Shown here: positions 34,959 through 45,271 of the stretch, one piece after another
Layout: every line of letters starts with the position of its first letter
Numbering within the stretch: the stretch's first letter is position 1
Source of the DNA: an uncultured Clostridia bacterium
GTDB lineage: Bacteria > Bacillota > Clostridia > Christensenellales > UBA1242
Direction: 5' to 3'
NCBI GenBank assembly: GCA_944382715.1
Contig: CALWNC010000002.1
Coordinates: 196,738-260,737 of the forward strand
DNA: 64,000 nucleotides
The notes under the pieces: model-generated
Database searches by the model: none
What the model was told of the DNA's origin: nothing
What the model saw: the letters and a program-made list of their open reading frames with translations, nothing else
Position numbers and translations under genes: made by a program

Positions 34959-35828
34959 TTAGTATTCATAGCAACATGCAATTGCAATCGCACCATCGCC
35001 AATATGACATGCAATTGATAGGGCAAGTGGGTCAACAATTTCAACTTTTAGATTGTACTTTTTCAATGCCTCATCAGCTTCTTTTCTAAATTCTTCAATC
35101 TTATCGCTTACATATGTATAAGCCATAAAAATTTTAAGCTTACCTTGCTTATAGATATCTTTAAAACGAGTTTCAATTTCTTTTGTAATTTGGTCAAGCA
35201 TTTTTTTCTTGCCCTGCTGATATGAAATTACTTGTGCAAATTTATCAAGTTTATCACCCTGTATGGTTAAAACAGGTTTGATTTTTAACAGAGAACCCAG
35301 TGCTGCTACAGCAGGCGTGATTCTGCCACCCTTTTTTAAATATTTCAAAGTCGTTAGCATTATATAAATACTATTAAGTGGGGCAGTCTTTTCTAAAAAC
35401 TCTTTAATTTCTTTTGCGTTTTTGCCTTCTTTTGAAAGCTTTAGAGCATCATAAACCTATATTTTTTGTGGAACAGAAATTCTGCGATTATCAACTACTT
35501 GCACTTTTCCGTCATACTGCTCTGCAATGTGCTTGGCAGTTTCGACACTGGCAGAAAGCCCACCACTCATTGGAATATGTACAATTTCATCATATTGTTT
35601 TAAGGCATTTTCCCAAATTTCTGCAAGAGAATTTGCACTTGGTTGGCTGGTAGAAACTTCTGCACCACTAATTAATTTTTTGTAAAATTCTTCTTGAGTT
35701 AAATTAATATCTTCAAAGTACTCTTCGTCATCTATTAAAAAAGGCATTGGAACAATAAATATACCAAGTTCTTTTGCTTCTTTTTGCGATATTCCACTAT
35801 TACTGTCTGTAACTACTGCAACTTTCAT
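34959..35828 (-). pseudogene. degV: degV-family fatty-acid-binding protein gene interrupted by in-frame TAG
   Basis: DegV proteins bind fatty acids (FakB role in fatty acid activation). The frame from 35828 encodes 123 residues with DegV signatures (VTDSNSGI start, TSQPS, HIPMSGGLSAS, VVDNRRIS) and then meets a TAG at 35459-35457. The same frame continues without another stop for 32 codons (VYDALKLSKEGK...) to an internal ATG at 35360 and then 133 residues ending the family (LTTLKYLKKGGRI, HIGDGAIAI). The total is 289 codons, the normal length. No frameshift is seen, only this one stop. AAGGAAA precedes the start. It is most simply a recent pseudogene or an assembly error; readthrough cannot be excluded. 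Confidence 0.85.
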
Positions 35829-36011
35829 AAAAATTTCCTTTATTTATATATTACTAGTAATCTAGGTTATCAAAGATTAATATTCTTGTCAATTGTAATT
35901 TGTAAAATTTTTTAAAAAATTGTGCATATTTATAACACTTTGTTATATTTTTAAAACTATGAGTTATTAAATCATAACTTTTGAAAAATATTTTCTAAAA
36001 TTTTTAAAATT

Positions 36012-36065
36012 AAATAAAAAAGAACCAAAAATTAATACATGCGTAGGGGAATTAATTTTTAGTTC
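36012..36065 (-). terminator. Terminator of the DUF1508 gene
   Basis: On the minus strand a 15-bp stem (GAACTAAAAATTAAT / ATTAATTTTTGGTTC, one T-G wobble) with a loop of about 14 bases is followed by a T-run. Confidence 0.8.
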
Positions 36066-36089
36066 AAAAATAAAAATTTTTAAAATGTT

Positions 36090-36482
36090 TTAGTCAATAT
36101 TTACAACTATTTCGGCAGTTTCACACCACTTTGCAACGCTTTCAATTCCAAGTTTGCAACTTGCCTTTGAAGCATATCCTTCCTCAGAGATACAAATAAG
36201 TTCTCCGTTTTTTGCTCTAAGTCTATATCTAAATTTTCCAGCTTTATCTTCATAAATTTCAAACTTAGGATTTGGAAGTGTTTCATAATTTTTGAGAGTT
36301 TGGTCTTCAATATTAGACTTAGAAATCTTTTTGATACTTTCAAGTGCTGCTTTACAATTTGCAAGACTAGCATAGCCTTGACCTCCACTTACAGCAATTG
36401 TAGCTTTGTTAGATGCTTTTAGTCTAAAATTATACTTACCAGTTGCAGTTTTATAACATTCAAATTCACCATTTTGTGCCAT
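36090..36482 (-). CDS. Tandem DUF1508 (YegP-like) protein
   Basis: The 130-aa product holds two copies of the small YegP/DUF1508 domain, about residues 5-55 and 70-120: each has a strand pair (FECYKTATGKYNFRLKA, FEIYEDKAGKFRYRLRA) followed by a GYASxxxCKxxxES helix. Function is not established; such domains are small two-copy beta-beta-alpha proteins. AAGGAG precedes the ATG. It is monocistronic with a strong terminator. Confidence 0.92.
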   Translation of the reverse strand: MAQNGEFECYKTATGKYNFRLKASNKATIAVSGGQGYASLANCKAALESIKKISKSNIEDQTLKNYETLPNPKFEIYEDKAGKFRYRLRAKNGELICISEEGYASKASCKLGIESVAKWCETAEIVVNID

Positions 36483-36598
36483 ACTAATTCTCCTTTTTAT
36501 TTTTTACATTTGTAAATATAATTACACTTATAGTGTACCCGATTTTTTTTTCAAATTCAATAAAAAAAGAAAATTTTTTAAAAAAATTTATTTTCGTA

Positions 36599-36627
36599 TT
36601 GAAATTCAAAGTCTTTATTGTTATAAT
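36599..36627 (+). promoter_or_regulatory. Promoter of the 36646-38309 unit
   Basis: TTGAAA at 36599-36604, a 17-base spacer and TATAAT at 36622-36627 with an extended TGT. Confidence 0.75.
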
Positions 36628-36645
36628 TAGTTTAAGGAGAATATT

Positions 36646-37746
36646 ATGTCAAAATCAAATCCAACCATTAAACTTTATAATGGTGCTTCAAAAATTAAAT
36701 ATAATGAACTTTCATATGAGGATCAAAAGAGCTTATATTATCAATTTCAAAGGTATGCAGTTAGAAAAGAAATTGCAGACCAAAATATTCTTTTAAGCAG
36801 TATTTTTAAAAGCACTGGTGATTATTCTGCATGTTTCAATGCCTTTAATAGTGCATTTATTGGAAATAATAATTTAATTGATTTGCTTGCTGATGGGGAA
36901 CTCGACAATTTGCCATATCTATCAAATTCTGAGTTTGAAAGTAAATTGCTTAGTTCAAGATTTGAAAGACAACTTGCCCTTATTTGCTATTCTCTTAGAA
37001 ATAATGAAAGAATACCAAATAGAGTTGATTATCCAGTATTAATTTCATATGCTAATATGCAAAATAGAGTTCTAAACTATAAAAGACAAGGATACACACT
37101 TGGTGATAGCATTTATAGAGCTGGTGAAGAAACTAGGGAAGAATTTTTAAATAAGTATGGTTGTTCAATGAAATATGACTATGTGAAACTTCCAACTGGC
37201 GAAAAGCAACTCATAGATAGAAATGTAACGCCAAGAATTGGATATAGTGGAACACTGGGTGTTGCTCAGTCAAAAGCATATGAAAACTTAATTAATTCAG
37301 TAGTTGGTGACCTTTTTGGCAAAAATGCAAAACCTAGCAAGGCACTAGATGTTCTTATTCAAAATGTTTGTAAAAGGCATTCTAATGATTTAGATTTCAC
37401 AACAAATGATTTGATAACTGAAGTAATTTATAGATATTTTATGCCTACTAATAAAATGAAAGAAGAGTTTAAAAGAAAGCTAAATGAATTAGACAAAACC
37501 GTAAACTATAAAATTAATTCAAGCATTGAAGGTGCTAATGAAAAATATAGTCAAAACGCTACATTCAATAATCTTTCTAATTTAGAAAAATTTAAAAGTG
37601 AAAGTTATAAAAATGAAATTTACAGCAAAGCTCTTAGACAAATGGTGGAAAAATCATTAAAAGATAATGTTGGATTAAAGAATAATTTAGAGCTTGAAAG
37701 CAAAAAGGATATTGAGAAAGGTCTATCTCAGATGGGAGAAGAATAA
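36646..37746 (+). CDS. Hypothetical protein, 366 aa
   Basis: I do not recognise this family. The protein is soluble, mainly helical, without a signal peptide, and ends in a charged helical tail. It starts with ATG after AAGGAG. The next gene begins 15 bases downstream with its own AGGAG, so both form one operon ending at the terminator near 38311. They sit immediately upstream of the BspA array on the same strand but are separated from it by that terminator. Confidence 0.8.
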   Translation: MSKSNPTIKLYNGASKIKYNELSYEDQKSLYYQFQRYAVRKEIADQNILLSSIFKSTGDYSACFNAFNSAFIGNNNLIDLLADGELDNLPYLSNSEFESKLLSSRFERQLALICYSLRNNERIPNRVDYPVLISYANMQNRVLNYKRQGYTLGDSIYRAGEETREEFLNKYGCSMKYDYVKLPTGEKQLIDRNVTPRIGYSGTLGVAQSKAYENLINSVVGDLFGKNAKPSKALDVLIQNVCKRHSNDLDFTTNDLITEVIYRYFMPTNKMKEEFKRKLNELDKTVNYKINSSIEGANEKYSQNATFNNLSNLEKFKSESYKNEIYSKALRQMVEKSLKDNVGLKNNLELESKKDIEKGLSQMGEE

Positions 37747-37760
37747 GTTTAGGAGAAACT

Positions 37761-38309
37761 ATGTCAAGCGAATATTTTGCCAGTAAGTTAAAAATGTTTG
37801 GTAGATTTCCAAAAACCAATTTTTCAGTTGAATCTAGTGAATTTATTGAAGAATATTTAAAAATTATTTCGTCTGATGAACTTTTTGATGAACTACTATC
37901 ACGAATGCTTGTAAGGTACGGCAAAAATGAACCTATAAAATCACAAATTATTGAAATTGTTAAAGGCTTAAATAATTTTCATTTAAATGAAGATAAATTA
38001 AGGGAAACATTAAATTGTGATAAAAATATCATCTTTTCAATTGGTCAAGATATAGATATTTCAATTAGGTTATTTGCAAAGAAATTTCTTTTAAAACAAA
38101 AAGGCATTCAAAATTTTATGATTGATGAATTTGGTTTTACATCAAAAACATTTAACTATTTGTATAAAAGAGGATATACCACAAAATCGGAAGTATTACA
38201 GGCAGTTAGAAATGGTTATATTAAAAATGAGAAAGCCATTTTGGAAATTAAGAAAAAACTTCTTGTTGATAGTGCACTTAGTAATAGTGAAAACGAAAGA
38301 GCTTTTTAA
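37761..38309 (+). CDS. Hypothetical protein, 182 aa
   Basis: Not recognised. A soluble helical protein; residues 120-165 (FGFTSKTFNYLYKRGYTTK) look like a short helix-turn-helix or helix-hairpin-type segment, but I would not assign DNA binding on that alone. AGGAG precedes the ATG. It is the second gene of the 36646 operon. Confidence 0.75.
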   Translation: MSSEYFASKLKMFGRFPKTNFSVESSEFIEEYLKIISSDELFDELLSRMLVRYGKNEPIKSQIIEIVKGLNNFHLNEDKLRETLNCDKNIIFSIGQDIDISIRLFAKKFLLKQKGIQNFMIDEFGFTSKTFNYLYKRGYTTKSEVLQAVRNGYIKNEKAILEIKKKLLVDSALSNSENERAF

Positions 38310-38310
38310 C

Positions 38311-38350
38311 TTTAATTATCTCACAATTTGTGGGATAATTTTTATTTTTA
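38311..38350 (+). terminator. Terminator of the 36646-38309 operon
   Basis: A 13-bp near-perfect stem (AATTATCTCACAA / TTGTGGGATAATT, one T-G wobble) is followed by TTTATTTTT. Confidence 0.8.
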
Positions 38351-38421
38351 ATATTGAAATCTTAGTAGTTTTAATATATAATTAATTTACATAAATAGTA
38401 TAGTGTAGGAGAATTTTATAA

Positions 38422-41400
38422 ATGTCTATTTATGAAAAAGAAAATGTTTTAATGAGTATCAATAATAAAGACATTGTTGATGGTGTTTATGTTGTTCCAG
38501 AGGGCATAGAAAAAATTAGTGCTAGTGTTTTTTATAATAAAAAGCATATAAAGGAAATAAAGCTTCCAAGCACACTTAAAGAAATAGGAGCATATGCCTT
38601 GGCTGGCACTTCTATTGAAAAGATAGAAATTCCTGAAAGCTGCACTAAAATTATGCCGGGAGCATTTTCAAATTGTCTAAATTTAAAAGAAATTAATCTT
38701 CCCAAAAATTTAACTTCTTTGAATGAAAATACATTTGTTAATTGTCAGGCGCTAACGGAAATTGTAATCCCTGATAATGTAGAATATATTGAATCTTCTT
38801 GTTTTAAAAATTGTGTAAATTTGAGTAATATAAAACTTCCAAAAAATTTACAAATGATTGCTGAACAATGTTTTCAAGATTGTTCAAGTTTAAGGCAGGT
38901 TGATTTCCCAGATGGTCTCACTAGCATTGGTAATTCGTGTTTTATGGATTGTGATAAACTTTTAGATATTGAATTGCCAAGTTCTGTAAGGGAAATAGGC
39001 AGTTCATGCTTTGAGGGTTGTTTAAGTCTAAAATCGGCAAAATTATCTAATAGCATTAGATTTTTATCAAATGGCGTATTTAAAGATTGTCTAAATTTGG
39101 AAAATATCAATTTTCCTAAAGATCTTATAGAAATTTTAGATAAAGCATTTTACAGATGCAACAAACTTAGAGAGATTAACTTGCCAGAAGGATTAAAGAG
39201 AATAGACGCTGGCAGTTTTATGTCATGTTTTAACTTAACAAGTGTACATTTGCCAGATAGTTTAGAAACAATTGAATCGGAATCTTTTAGAAATTGTAAA
39301 AAATTGGAAAATATAAATTTTCCCAAAAACTTACTATTGATCATAGATGGGGCATTTAGAGAAACGAACCTAAAATCAATAGAATTACCTAGCAGTTTAA
39401 AGTTTGTAGGAGAGTCAGTGTTTAGAGAATGTAATTCTTTAAAATTCGCAGACCTATCTAAAGTAAATATACCAATTTCTACAGAAATGTTTAGAGAAAA
39501 TAGAGAACTGGAAAGAGTAATTTTATCTCCAAATATAGACAAGATTAATAAAGAGGCATTTAAGGATTGTTTTGCACTTAAAGAAATCAACCTTTCAGAT
39601 TCCTCTATAAAGGAAATAAGTGAATCTGCATTTAGTGGCTGTTCTGTTCTAGATAATGTTTTACTGCCTAACAGTTTAAAAATAATTGGCGATAGTGCAT
39701 TCACTGACTGTTCTAGTTTAAGTAAGATTATTATTCCAAAATCAGTTGAAGATATGGGAATGTTTGCTTTTAATAATTGTCAAAATCTTGAAAATGCTGA
39801 AATTCTAGCCGATATAAAGGAAATAAAACCATCAACATTCTGCCATTGTACTGGTTTAAAAGAAATAACTTTCCCCGAATCATTAATTTCAATTGGATCT
39901 TCTGCCTTTTACTATTGTTACAATTTAAGTAATATCAATTTTCCAAAAAATCTAGTAAGAATTTTAGGAACTGCTTTCAATAGTTGTATCGGAATTGAAG
40001 AAATTGAGTTGCCAGATTCTTTGGAAGAATTGGGGGAAGCTTCATTTAGAAACTGCATAAACTTAAATAAAATTAAACTTTCCAAAAATTTGAAAACTAT
40101 TGGAGTGAATGCTTTATCAAATACTAATTTAAATCAAATAGATATTCCTAGTTCAGTTAAAGGCTTACAAATTTATAAGATAAATTTAAAAGATAAGCCA
40201 AGCTATTTTACAAAAATTGATGATGGCTTCAGAATTTCTACCATACCACAAGAAGGTTCAATGAGTCTTGAACATTATAGTGAAAATACAGATTTGGCAT
40301 TTCTTTCAAATCATTATAATTATGCAGATAAACTTGCTGGAGAGCTTAGAAATCCTTTACTTTCATCAGTTTATAATAGTTTAGTTTCAAACCTATCAGA
40401 AGAAAATATAGATAAATTCTTAAATTCACACAATTTTACATTTTTTAAACAAATTGCAAAAAGAAGAAATGAAGAATTTAACTCAGTTATACTAGGATAT
40501 GATAGCAAAGAAAAAAGAATCTATAAGGCTTTTTATAATTTAGGATTGTTTGAAGAACCCGTTGAAGTTAAAGGCAAAATGGTAAACTATGCACAAAAAG
40601 TCTCTGAATTTATTCAATCAAAATTAGAGGGTGGTAAGTGGTTATATAATTTTTCGAATTTATTGGCAAATACACGCCTTGATGGATTCAAAAGAGAATT
40701 TACAGACTTTTTTATGGAAAATTTTGAAAAATTATTAGATATAGAATCAAATAATAAAAACTTTATTTCAAGGTGCTATAATGAGTTTGAAGATGTACAA
40801 AAAACAAATACTAATAATCATGGAAGTCAAAGACAATTAAAGGCAACTGTTGAAAAATTTATTAATTATTTTGATGAAAATAAATTTGAAGGAATAACAG
40901 ATGAAACCCGTGAAATTGCGAATACAATTTCTCAATACTTTAATAATCAATCCGATTTTGACAATGCAGTTTCAATATTTAATGAGTGGAAGAAAAGTAA
41001 TATTTCTGAGCACATATTAAAAACTCCATTTTCCGAAAAAGAAGTATTTGCGAATATTGATAATATGGCTCAAGAGTGCCAAGAAATCATTAAAGATACT
41101 TTGGGTACACTTGTTCCAGTAACAGATAGGCAATTTACTTTTGAATGGCTAGCAAAAAATGACCCTCAAAACTTTATTCTTGGTAAATTTTGTTCTTGCT
41201 GTGCACACTTAGAAGGTGCAGGTTATGGTATTATGAGAGCAAGCATTATTCACCCAAATGTGCAAAATTTAGTAATTAGAAATAGTCACGGAGATATTGT
41301 TGCGAAATCTACACTTTATGTCAATCCAAAAGAGGGTTATGGAGTTTTTAATAATGTCGAAGTAAATAACAATGTTGATTATAAAAAAATACCTGAAATT

Positions 41401-41688
41401 TATAAAAAATATATTTTGGGAATTAGAATGTTTGCTCAGCAATATAATAAAGAGCACCCTAATGAACCTCTTAAACAAATTAATGTGGGAATGAATATGA
41501 ATGACCTTGGAAATAATATTAGACAAAACAATACAAGGTCAATACAAATTTTAGATGCAATTGATTTTTCTAAGTTTGGCGATCATGGACTAGTTTATGG
41601 TGGAGATAGTTCAGATGAACAATACATTGTGTGGAGTGCTGACGAAGAGAAAAATAAAACTAGTGACATTAATCAGTTTGGAGAATAA
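38422..41688 (+). CDS. Intracellular BspA-type leucine-rich-repeat protein, paralogue 1
   Basis: A 1088-aa protein. Residues ~15-590 are an array of about two dozen 23-residue BspA/TpLRR (LRR_5) repeats of the form LPxxLxxIGxxAFxNCxxLxxI. No signal peptide or anchor is present: the chain starts with a charged segment, so it should stay in the cytoplasm, unlike surface BspA proteins. Residues ~600-1088 form a C-terminal region shared with the next three genes: HNFTFFKQ near 670, RCYNEFEDVQKTNT, FTFEWLAKNDP, the motif CSCCAH at 924-929, AKSTLYVN, EQYIVW at the end. No enzyme family is recognised. AGGAG is upstream and a terminator follows. Confidence 0.85.
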   Translation: MSIYEKENVLMSINNKDIVDGVYVVPEGIEKISASVFYNKKHIKEIKLPSTLKEIGAYALAGTSIEKIEIPESCTKIMPGAFSNCLNLKEINLPKNLTSLNENTFVNCQALTEIVIPDNVEYIESSCFKNCVNLSNIKLPKNLQMIAEQCFQDCSSLRQVDFPDGLTSIGNSCFMDCDKLLDIELPSSVREIGSSCFEGCLSLKSAKLSNSIRFLSNGVFKDCLNLENINFPKDLIEILDKAFYRCNKLREINLPEGLKRIDAGSFMSCFNLTSVHLPDSLETIESESFRNCKKLENINFPKNLLLIIDGAFRETNLKSIELPSSLKFVGESVFRECNSLKFADLSKVNIPISTEMFRENRELERVILSPNIDKINKEAFKDCFALKEINLSDSSIKEISESAFSGCSVLDNVLLPNSLKIIGDSAFTDCSSLSKIIIPKSVEDMGMFAFNNCQNLENAEILADIKEIKPSTFCHCTGLKEITFPESLISIGSSAFYYCYNLSNINFPKNLVRILGTAFNSCIGIEEIELPDSLEELGEASFRNCINLNKIKLSKNLKTIGVNALSNTNLNQIDIPSSVKGLQIYKINLKDKPSYFTKIDDGFRISTIPQEGSMSLEHYSENTDLAFLSNHYNYADKLAGELRNPLLSSVYNSLVSNLSEENIDKFLNSHNFTFFKQIAKRRNEEFNSVILGYDSKEKRIYKAFYNLGLFEEPVEVKGKMVNYAQKVSEFIQSKLEGGKWLYNFSNLLANTRLDGFKREFTDFFMENFEKLLDIESNNKNFISRCYNEFEDVQKTNTNNHGSQRQLKATVEKFINYFDENKFEGITDETREIANTISQYFNNQSDFDNAVSIFNEWKKSNISEHILKTPFSEKEVFANIDNMAQECQEIIKDTLGTLVPVTDRQFTFEWLAKNDPQNFILGKFCSCCAHLEGAGYGIMRASIIHPNVQNLVIRNSHGDIVAKSTLYVNPKEGYGVFNNVEVNNNVDYKKIPEIYKKYILGIRMFAQQYNKEHPNEPLKQINVGMNMNDLGNNIRQNNTRSIQILDAIDFSKFGDHGLVYGGDSSDEQYIVWSADEEKNKTSDINQFGE

Positions 41689-41693
41689 TACAA

Positions 41694-41727
41694 AAGGAGA
41701 GAACAAATTAGTTTTCTCCATTTTTTA
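41694..41727 (+). terminator. Terminator of BspA paralogue 1
   Basis: The stem GGAGAGAAC / GTTTTCTCC (one G-T wobble) with a 6-base loop is followed by a T-run. Confidence 0.75.
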
Positions 41728-41868
41728 TTAAATTGTTTTTTGCAACGTATTGTAATTTTTTAAATTTGTTATATTATATAAAGTGTAATTAAAAAGAAAT
41801 TTTGATATAAAAATAATTATTTTAATTTATAAAATTATAGATAAGCTATTTAGTTTAGGAGTAAATTT

Positions 41869-44800
41869 ATGGCAATGACTTTATCCATGGGAGATGAAAA
41901 GAAGATTTTAAGAGAAATTAATAAAGCAGATATTGTCAATGGTGAATATGTTGTTCCAGAAGGCATAGAAGCAATTGGCAGTGATGCGTTTATGGACTTA
42001 GACGAATTGAGGTCTATAAAACTTCCTAGTACACTAAAATCAATAGGAGGTTTTGCATTTCAAAATTGTAAAAATCTCTCAGAAATAATTTTACCTGAAG
42101 GTATTGAATCTATTAGTGAGGGTGCCTTTTCTGGTTGTAGTAGTTTAAAAAATGTTGTATTGCCCGACAGTTGTACTATGCTTGGCAAAATGGTGTTTAC
42201 AGAGTGTAAAAGTCTTGAAAGCGTAAAACTTCCAAAAAACCTAAAGAAGCTAAGAAATGCTTCATTTTACAAGTGCATAAATCTTAAAAGTGTTCAACTT
42301 CCAGAAAATATTGAATCTATTGATGATTTAGCATTTGCTGGGTGTTTAAATCTTGAAGAAGTTAATTTGCCAGAAACATTGACACATTTAGGTTCAAGCT
42401 CATTTGAGGGATGTCAAAACATAAAAAGTATTACAATTCCTAAGGGTATTCATTATCTTAGGGGTGGAACTTTTAAAAATTGTATTTCTCTAAAAAATAT
42501 ATCTTTGCCAGAAACTCTTAGTAATATTGATTCTGCATGTTTTTATGGTTGTGGTTCTCTTGAAAAAATAAAACTTCCTAGTAATCTTCTTCATCTTGGA
42601 GCAAGTGCCTTTACCAACTGTAAAAACTTAACAAAGGTTAATATTCCAAAATCAATAAACACTTTGGAATCAAATTTATTTTTAAATTGCATTCAATTAA
42701 AAGATATAACTATTCCTGATAATATTAATTTTATAAAATCTTCTGTTTTTAGTAATACACAAATCGAGCATATTATAATTCCTGAAACGGTTCAACAAAT
42801 TGAAAGTTCAGTCTTTAAAGATTGCAGATTTCTTAAAAGCGTTAAATTACCAAGCAACTTAACAAGAATACCAGATCAAATATTTCATAATTGTCCAAGT
42901 TTGGAAGATATAACTTTACCAGAACAAGTTTCAGTTATAGGGAAGAATTGTTTTTCAAATTGTATTAGACTTCATTCTATAAACATTCCAAATTCTGTTA
43001 AAGTCATTGGGAATGAAGCATTTTCTAACTGTAGTTATCTAAATAATATTTCACTTCATAATGGAATAAAGGAATTGGGGAATGGAGTATTTAAGGGTTG
43101 TTCAAATCTCACGAGTTTAGAAATCCCTAATACAATTACAAATCTACCAGTTAGTTTTTTTAGTGGCTGTACAAATCTTGAAAATGTTAAACTCCCAGAC
43201 AGCTTAATGACAATTGAAAGAAAGGCTTTTAATTACTGCAAAAAACTAAAAGAAATAAATATTCCAGAATCAGTTACTAAAATTGAAGAGGAATCTTTTG
43301 CTAACTGTAGTGGTCTTGAGAAAATTGTCATTCCAAGTAAGGTTACTGAAATTGAGAATTCAGCATTTGAATCTTGTTATGGCTTAAAAAATGTGGTACT
43401 GCCTGAAGGTATAAAAAAGATAGATTATTCAGCATTTTCAGATTGCTATAATCTTACTGAAATTAATCTTCCTAGCACACTAGAAATAATTGAACCTTAT
43501 GCATTTGGAAATTGTAAAAAACTTGATAATTTGACTCTTCCAAATAATTTAACAGAGATTGGAGACTATGCATTTTTTAATAGTGCTTTAAGTTCAATTA
43601 CATTGCCAAGTAATCTTAAAAAACTTGGAAGCAATAGTTTTAATATTTTAAAAATAAATGAAATTTTAATTCCAAGTTCGGTTAAAACTTATAGAAATAC
43701 ATTTTCTTATTCAAATCTTGTATATTTTACTCAAGCTGATAGTGGTTTCATTCTTTCAGATTCGCCAAAAGATAAATCATACAATTTGCTTGGGTTTGCT
43801 TATAATACAGACTTAGCATTTTTGTCGAGATATATGAAAGTTAGCGATAAATTAATAAGGGAAATGTCAAATGCTTCGATATCAGAATTTTATTCATATT
43901 TCATTAATAAATTACCTGAAGATAAAATTTTGAATTTTATAAACTCTCATAACTTTACATTTTATAAGCAAATAATTAATACACTTTCTAGCAGTGAACA
44001 TAGAATGGATGAAATTTATAGAGATCAGAATAGTAAACAAAAATTATTCAAAATGCTCTATAATCTTGGAGTCTTTGAGCCTTCTGAAAATATAAATGGA
44101 AAAGTTGTCAATTTTGCTCAAAAGATTTCAGTATTTTTGCAATCAAAGATTGAAGATTTTGAATACTTAATTAAAGCCTTTAATAATTGTAGAATAGAGG
44201 GAGTGAAGAAAGAGTTTGTAGAATTTTTCATTAATAACTATGATGAACTTATTAGTGAAGAGGTAAAAAATAATGGATTTATTTCAAGGTGTTATAATGA
44301 GTTTGAAGAAGTACAAAAAACAAACACTAATAATCATGGTGGGCAAAGGCAATTAAAGGCAACTATTGAAAAATTTAAAAACTATTTTAGGGAAAATAAA
44401 TATGAAGGAATAAATCCCGATACAATTCAAATTGCAAATACTATTTCTCCTTATTTTGATGACCAAAAAGATTTTGACAATGCCGTTAGAATAGACAGAG
44501 AAAGAAAGGAAAATAATATTCCAGACCACATTTTAAGTGTACCTGTCAGTGAAAAAGGTATTTTTGAAAATATTGAGAACTATGCAAATAGTAGTATTAA
44601 GCTTAGGGCAGAAACACTTGTTTCTCTCATTTCAATGACTGATAATGAGTTTAGTTTTGAATGGCTTGCAAAAAATGATCCTAAAAACTTTATTCTTGGT
44701 AAACTTTGCTCATGCTGTGCACACTTAGAAGGTGTTGGCTATGGAATTATGCATGCAAGTATTGTTCACCCAAATGTTCAAAACTTAGTTATAAGAAATA

Positions 44801-45189
44801 AAAAAGGGGGAATAGTCGCTAAATCTACACTTTACATTAATCCAAAAGAAAGATATGGCGTTTTTAATACCGTTGAAGTTAATTCAAGTATACCATATAG
44901 TAGCTTAAAGCAAATATATGACAAACTTATAATGGGAATTAAAGTATTTGCTGAGCAATATAATAAAGAACACCCTGACTGTCCTTTAAAACAAATTAAT
45001 ATGGGTATGGGGCTTAATGATGTGGAAGATTTTATTAAATTAAATAATAAAAGGGCAACTAAATTACTAAAACCTATTGATTATGGAGATTTTGGCATTG
45101 GCACACAAACTTATCCTGGTGATAGTAGTGAACTGCAATATATTGTTTGGAAAGATAACATTAATAAAGATAATGGTATGGAAAAGTAA
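41869..45189 (+). CDS. Intracellular BspA-type leucine-rich-repeat protein, paralogue 2
   Basis: 1106 aa. The LRR_5 array spans about residues 15-610, with the same CTSLExIxIPxSVTxIG-like repeats; the C-terminal region from ~640 matches paralogue 1, with HNFTFYKQ, RCYNEFEEVQKTNTNNHG, FSFEWLAKNDP, CSCCAH at 947-952, AKSTLYIN and YIVW. No signal peptide. AGGAG precedes the ATG (a second ATG lies six codons inside). It has its own extended -10-like box (TGTTATATT near 41767-41775) and its own terminator, so the paralogues are separate transcription units despite tandem order. Confidence 0.85.
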   Translation: MAMTLSMGDEKKILREINKADIVNGEYVVPEGIEAIGSDAFMDLDELRSIKLPSTLKSIGGFAFQNCKNLSEIILPEGIESISEGAFSGCSSLKNVVLPDSCTMLGKMVFTECKSLESVKLPKNLKKLRNASFYKCINLKSVQLPENIESIDDLAFAGCLNLEEVNLPETLTHLGSSSFEGCQNIKSITIPKGIHYLRGGTFKNCISLKNISLPETLSNIDSACFYGCGSLEKIKLPSNLLHLGASAFTNCKNLTKVNIPKSINTLESNLFLNCIQLKDITIPDNINFIKSSVFSNTQIEHIIIPETVQQIESSVFKDCRFLKSVKLPSNLTRIPDQIFHNCPSLEDITLPEQVSVIGKNCFSNCIRLHSINIPNSVKVIGNEAFSNCSYLNNISLHNGIKELGNGVFKGCSNLTSLEIPNTITNLPVSFFSGCTNLENVKLPDSLMTIERKAFNYCKKLKEINIPESVTKIEEESFANCSGLEKIVIPSKVTEIENSAFESCYGLKNVVLPEGIKKIDYSAFSDCYNLTEINLPSTLEIIEPYAFGNCKKLDNLTLPNNLTEIGDYAFFNSALSSITLPSNLKKLGSNSFNILKINEILIPSSVKTYRNTFSYSNLVYFTQADSGFILSDSPKDKSYNLLGFAYNTDLAFLSRYMKVSDKLIREMSNASISEFYSYFINKLPEDKILNFINSHNFTFYKQIINTLSSSEHRMDEIYRDQNSKQKLFKMLYNLGVFEPSENINGKVVNFAQKISVFLQSKIEDFEYLIKAFNNCRIEGVKKEFVEFFINNYDELISEEVKNNGFISRCYNEFEEVQKTNTNNHGGQRQLKATIEKFKNYFRENKYEGINPDTIQIANTISPYFDDQKDFDNAVRIDRERKENNIPDHILSVPVSEKGIFENIENYANSSIKLRAETLVSLISMTDNEFSFEWLAKNDPKNFILGKLCSCCAHLEGVGYGIMHASIVHPNVQNLVIRNKKGGIVAKSTLYINPKERYGVFNTVEVNSSIPYSSLKQIYDKLIMGIKVFAEQYNKEHPDCPLKQINMGMGLNDVEDFIKLNNKRATKLLKPIDYGDFGIGTQTYPGDSSELQYIVWKDNINKDNGMEK

Positions 45190-45221
45190 AAAATGGGGAA
45201 ATTATTTCTCCATTTTTTTTA
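45187..45221 (+). terminator. Terminator of BspA paralogue 2
   Basis: The stem AAAATGGGGAAA / TTTCTCCATTTT (one G-T wobble) with a 3-base loop is followed by a T-run. Confidence 0.8.
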
Positions 45222-45242
45222 ATATTAATTTTTATGCAAATC

Positions 45243-45271
45243 TTGAAATTAAATATTAAGTATTGTATAAT
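45243..45271 (+). promoter_or_regulatory. Promoter of BspA paralogues 3 and 4
   Basis: TTGAAA at 45243-45248, a 17-base spacer and TATAAT at 45266-45271. The leader is about 94 bases. Confidence 0.75.

Noticed and set aside
34959..35828. Pyrrolysine decoding of the TAG in degV
   Set aside because: TAG ends several normal genes here, no pyl genes are in the window, and DegV proteins are not known to contain pyrrolysine. Kept only as a remote alternative.
39150..39704. Long open frames on the opposite strand of the LRR genes (for example 184 codons)
   Set aside because: They arise because the repeats on the coding strand are AT-rich and periodic; they lack ribosome-binding sites, and the sense proteins are clearly real.
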